Program-made: the position numbers and the translations under genes | The notes under the pieces: generated by a model | Told to the model about the DNA's origin: nothing | The model's database searches: none | Seen by the model: only the letters and a program-made list of their open reading frames with translations | Shown here: in pieces, positions 11,841 through 14,256 of the stretch | How positions within the stretch are numbered: position 1 is the first letter of the stretch | Layout of the letters: each line of letters begins with the position of its first letter | NCBI GenBank assembly: GCA_003022085.1 | Contig: PXQK01000144.1 | Span: 1 to 14,256, forward strand | DNA from: Halobacteriales archaeon QH_10_65_19 | GTDB lineage: Archaea; Halobacteriota; Halobacteria; Halobacteriales; Haloarculaceae | DNA length: 14,256 nt | Direction: 5' to 3'

Positions 11841-13579
11841 TGAGTGAGACCGAACGCCTCGCCGAGCTGGCGAAACGCCGCGGCTTTTTCAGCCAGACAG
11901 CGGCCGCCTACGGCGGCGTCGCCGGCTTCTACACCTACGGACCCCAGGGGGCCGCGCTCAAGGACAACCTCGAGGCCGCCTGGCGCGACCGGTTCGTGAC
12001 CCGCGAGGGCCACATGGAGGTCGACGCGCCGACGATCATGCCCGAAGCTGTCTTCGAGGCGTCGGGCCACCTCGAAACGTTCAACGACATGCTCGTCGAG
12101 TGCGCCGAGTGCGGGGCGAGCCACCGCGCCGACCACCTGGTCGAGGACGTGGCGGAGGCCGTCGAGGACGCCGAGGCGCTGCCCAACGCGGAAGTCGCCG
12201 ACCTGATCGCCGAGTTCGAGGTCGCCTGCCCGGCCTGTGGCGCCGCCCTGGCCGGCGAGCCCGTCGACGACTTCAACCTCATGTTCGAGACCAACATCGG
12301 CCCCGGGAGCTCCTCTCCGGGGTACCTCCGCCCCGAGACCGCCCAGGGCATCTTCGTCGAGTTCCCGCAGTTCGCCGAGTACGCCCGCAACCAGCTTCCG
12401 TTCGGCGTCGCACAGATCGGGAAGGCCTACCGCAACGAGATCAGCCCGCGCAAGGGGCTCGTCCGCCTCCGGGAGCTGACCCAGGCCGAACTCGAACACT
12501 TCGTCGACCCCGACGAGGACGAGTCGCCGCTCTCCCGGGTTGCCGACGTCACGCTGCCGCTGTACTCCGCCCGCCGGCAGCAGGCCGACGACGACGGGCT
12601 CCGTGAGCTAACCGTCCGCGAGGCCGTCACAGAGGGCGTCGTCGAGGCCGAATGGATCGCCTTCTACCTCGGTCTCTCGAAGCGGTGGTACGAGCGGGTC
12701 GGCGTCGACATGGACCGCTTTCGCTACCGCCAGCACCTGCCGGGCGAACTCTCCCACTACGCCTCGGACTGCTGGGACGCCGAGTCCGAGGTCGGCGGCG
12801 ACTGGATCGAGCTGACCGGCTTCGCCTACCGGGGCTCCTACGACCTCGACAAACACGCCGAGCACGCCGGCGAGGAGTACACCGTGTTCAAGCAGTACGA
12901 CGAGCCGGTGACCGTCGAGCGACCGGCCGTCGATCCCGACATGAGCTACCTCGGCCCGGAGTTCGGCGAGGACGCCGGCGCGGTGGCCGACGCGCTTGTG
13001 GCACTCGCCGAGCGCGACCCTGACGCCTTCGAGAGTGACGCGATTACCGTGGCGGTCGACGACAAGGCGTACACGGTGCCGGTCGAGCACACGGGTTTCG
13101 CGGTCGAGGAGGTCACGGAGTCGGGCGAGCACGTCAGGCCACACACCGTCGAACCCTCCTTCGGCGTCGACCGGCTGGTGTACACCGCCCTCGCCCACGC
13201 CTACAGCCGGGACGAGGTTGACGGGGAGGAACGAACCTACCTTGCGATGCCGGCCGAGGTCGCACCAACAACCGTCGGCGTCTTCCCGCTGATGGACAGG
13301 GACGGGCTCGGCGACCGAGCCAGCGAGGTCGCGCGGACGCTCCGCGGGGCCGGGCTATCGGTGACCTACGACGACTCCGGCGCGATCGGCCGCCGCTACC
13401 GCCGCCAGGACGAGGTCGGCACGCCGTTTTGCGTCACCGTCGACTACGACACACTCGGTGACGACACCGTCACGGTCCGGGAACGGGACAGCACGGCACA
13501 GAGGCGGGTCCCGATCCCGGAGCTGTCGGCGACGCTCGTGGCCCTCCGCGACGGCGACCGGGCGTTCGATGATCTCTGA
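11840..13579 (+). CDS. glyS: Glycyl-tRNA synthetase (class II, archaeal/eukaryotic dimeric type)
   Basis: The enzyme charges tRNA-Gly with glycine using ATP. The 579-residue length is normal for the alpha2 type. Visible features are the N-terminal motif 1 region (GFYTYGPQG, 29-37), a zinc-binding pair CAEC (88-91) and CPAC (130-133), FETNIGPGSSSPGYLRPETAQG (149-170, quoted in part: ETNIGPG and RPETAQG), motif 2 YRNEISPRKGLVRLRE (197-212), motif 3 EPSFGVDRLV (438-447) and a C-terminal anticodon-binding domain (about 470-579, APTTVGVFPLMD onward). Translation starts at GTG 11840, overlapping the stop of the CBS gene by one base; MSETERLAELAKRRGFFSQT is the normal N-terminus. Its last codons overlap the probable start of the downstream kinase-like gene by 11 bases. 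This is an essential gene, and its frame is intact throughout. Confidence 0.97.
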   Translation: MSETERLAELAKRRGFFSQTAAAYGGVAGFYTYGPQGAALKDNLEAAWRDRFVTREGHMEVDAPTIMPEAVFEASGHLETFNDMLVECAECGASHRADHLVEDVAEAVEDAEALPNAEVADLIAEFEVACPACGAALAGEPVDDFNLMFETNIGPGSSSPGYLRPETAQGIFVEFPQFAEYARNQLPFGVAQIGKAYRNEISPRKGLVRLRELTQAELEHFVDPDEDESPLSRVADVTLPLYSARRQQADDDGLRELTVREAVTEGVVEAEWIAFYLGLSKRWYERVGVDMDRFRYRQHLPGELSHYASDCWDAESEVGGDWIELTGFAYRGSYDLDKHAEHAGEEYTVFKQYDEPVTVERPAVDPDMSYLGPEFGEDAGAVADALVALAERDPDAFESDAITVAVDDKAYTVPVEHTGFAVEEVTESGEHVRPHTVEPSFGVDRLVYTALAHAYSRDEVDGEERTYLAMPAEVAPTTVGVFPLMDRDGLGDRASEVARTLRGAGLSVTYDDSGAIGRRYRRQDEVGTPFCVTVDYDTLGDDTVTVRERDSTAQRRVPIPELSATLVALRDGDRAFDDL

Positions 13580-14256
13580 GCCCGCGATGAGGAGGGTGGT
13601 CGGGCAGACGGTCGCGACGCTCCGGCGCTCCGTCGACGAGGAGACCCCCCGCCGGCTCGTCCACGCCGCTGGCAGCGTTCTCCCGCTCCTGTACCTCCTG
13701 GATGCTGCCACCTGGGCGCAGGTCCGGGCGCTGTTCGTCGCCGGCTCGCTCGGTGCCGGCGTTCTCGAGGTGTTGCGCCTCTCGGTCGGGCTCGACTGGC
13801 GGATCTACGACCGGCTCACCCGTGGGTACGAGCAGGACAACGTCGCCGGCTATGCCTACTACATGTTCTCCACGACGGCGGTCGTTCTGGCCTTCGAGCC
13901 GCGGATTGCGATCCCCTCCGTGTTGATGCTGACGATCGGCGATCCGATCAGTGGGATAGCCGGCTCCGGCGAACTCCGGCGGGTCAAGCGCCCGGCCGCG
14001 CTGGCGGCGATGTTCTGTACCTCTGTGGCCCTCGCCGCCCCCTTCCTCTCCCGGACGCCGCTGGCTGTGGCCCTCGGCGCGCTCGCGGCGACGGTCGCCG
14101 ACGGCGTGAAGCCGACCGTCGAAGCCACATGGCCGAGGCCAACCGGGCGAGGACTGCGTTTTGCCTGCCGCCGCGACGGCATCGCGGCGGCCTCGGAGAC
14201 GCCCGTGCGGGAACGGTGTGATAACCTCCATCGTCCGGGCGGAACCCAATCCAACC
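13569..14256 (+). CDS. Dolichol kinase-like (SEC59-type) membrane protein, runs off the window; 3' part doubtful
   Basis: The protein resembles archaeal dolichol kinase/CTP-dependent polyprenol kinases, which would phosphorylate dolichol for protein N-glycosylation. ATGs at 13569 (overlapping glyS by 11 bases) and 13587 are both in frame and neither can be excluded. Counting from 13569: RRLVHAAGS (28-36), hydrophobic segments at about 37-45, 52-72, 95-110, 112-133, 142-160 and 164-178, the conserved YEQDNVAGYAYYMFS (87-101), IGDPISG (123-129), ELRRVKRPA (135-143) and VADGVKP (176-182). Relatives I recall continue with a short stretch to D(D)NLTIPP near the C-terminus. Here, after KPTV (residue 184, base 14120), the frame stays open to the window edge but reads as Arg-rich, family-unlike sequence with a strong hairpin. 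Insertion, frameshift or an assembly junction near 14120 is possible. Overlap with glyS implies co-transcription. Confidence 0.75.
   Translation, partial: MISEPAMRRVVGQTVATLRRSVDEETPRRLVHAAGSVLPLLYLLDAATWAQVRALFVAGSLGAGVLEVLRLSVGLDWRIYDRLTRGYEQDNVAGYAYYMFSTTAVVLAFEPRIAIPSVLMLTIGDPISGIAGSGELRRVKRPAALAAMFCTSVALAAPFLSRTPLAVALGALAATVADGVKPTVEATWPRPTGRGLRFACRRDGIAAASETPVRERCDNLHRPGGTQSN
14167..14191 (+). repeat. Perfect 10-bp inverted repeat with 5-base loop
   Basis: GCCGCCGCGA (14167-14176) and TCGCGGCGGC (14182-14191) flank CGGCA. The stem is entirely Watson-Crick and very GC-rich. It lies in the part of the kinase-like frame that has lost family resemblance. No T-run follows, so an ordinary terminator is not indicated. 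Confidence 0.7.

Overview
The window is GC-rich, tightly packed archaeal DNA that is almost certainly from a haloarchaeon (class Halobacteria). The predicted proteins are strongly acidic (Asp/Glu-rich) and codon third positions are G/C-rich. There are archaeal-only genes (PurO-type IMP cyclohydrolase, TFB), and TATA-like boxes lie 25-30 bases upstream of several start codons, as expected for leaderless transcripts. A family-level assignment cannot be made from the sequence alone.

Layout, left to right. Bases 74-4789 are all on the minus strand: a short-chain dehydrogenase; a Tat-type lipoprotein with DUF3887-like and alpha/beta-hydrolase domains that is broken by an internal deletion with frameshift; an endonuclease V and an AN1-zinc-finger rhomboid protease whose stop and start overlap (rhomboid first, then endonuclease V); a 108-bp miniature transposable element with 19-bp Tn5-like ends just upstream of that pair; and a conserved helix-turn-helix-like protein. 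A transcription factor B gene (4983-5830, plus) diverges from the latter but is frameshifted between its zinc ribbon and its core. It converges with a flavin disulfide-oxidoreductase (5831-7243, minus) with no base between the two stop codons. PurO (7367-8017, plus) carries a threefold 24-bp in-frame tandem repeat. It is followed by a 369-bp gene-free stretch with strong hairpins that may be an IS200/IS605-type relic, then a small membrane protein, serA (minus), a 55-residue conserved small protein (minus), and finally a plus-strand cluster CBS-domain protein - glycyl-tRNA synthetase - dolichol kinase-like membrane protein with overlapping ends. The kinase gene runs off the window and loses family resemblance near its 3' end.

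The genes are mainly housekeeping: purine synthesis (PurO), serine synthesis (SerA), translation (GlyS), probable lipid-carrier phosphorylation (dolichol kinase-like), DNA repair (endonuclease V), membrane proteolysis (rhomboid) and basal transcription (TFB). I see no CRISPR array, toxin-antitoxin pair, defence island, tRNA or rRNA. I do not find a convincing new multi-gene system. The points worth a second look are the MITE that may supply a promoter to the rhomboid-endonuclease V operon, the repeat expansion inside an essential enzyme, two deletion-type frameshifts (plus a third suspicious 3' end), and several AT-rich palindromes in divergent promoter regions.
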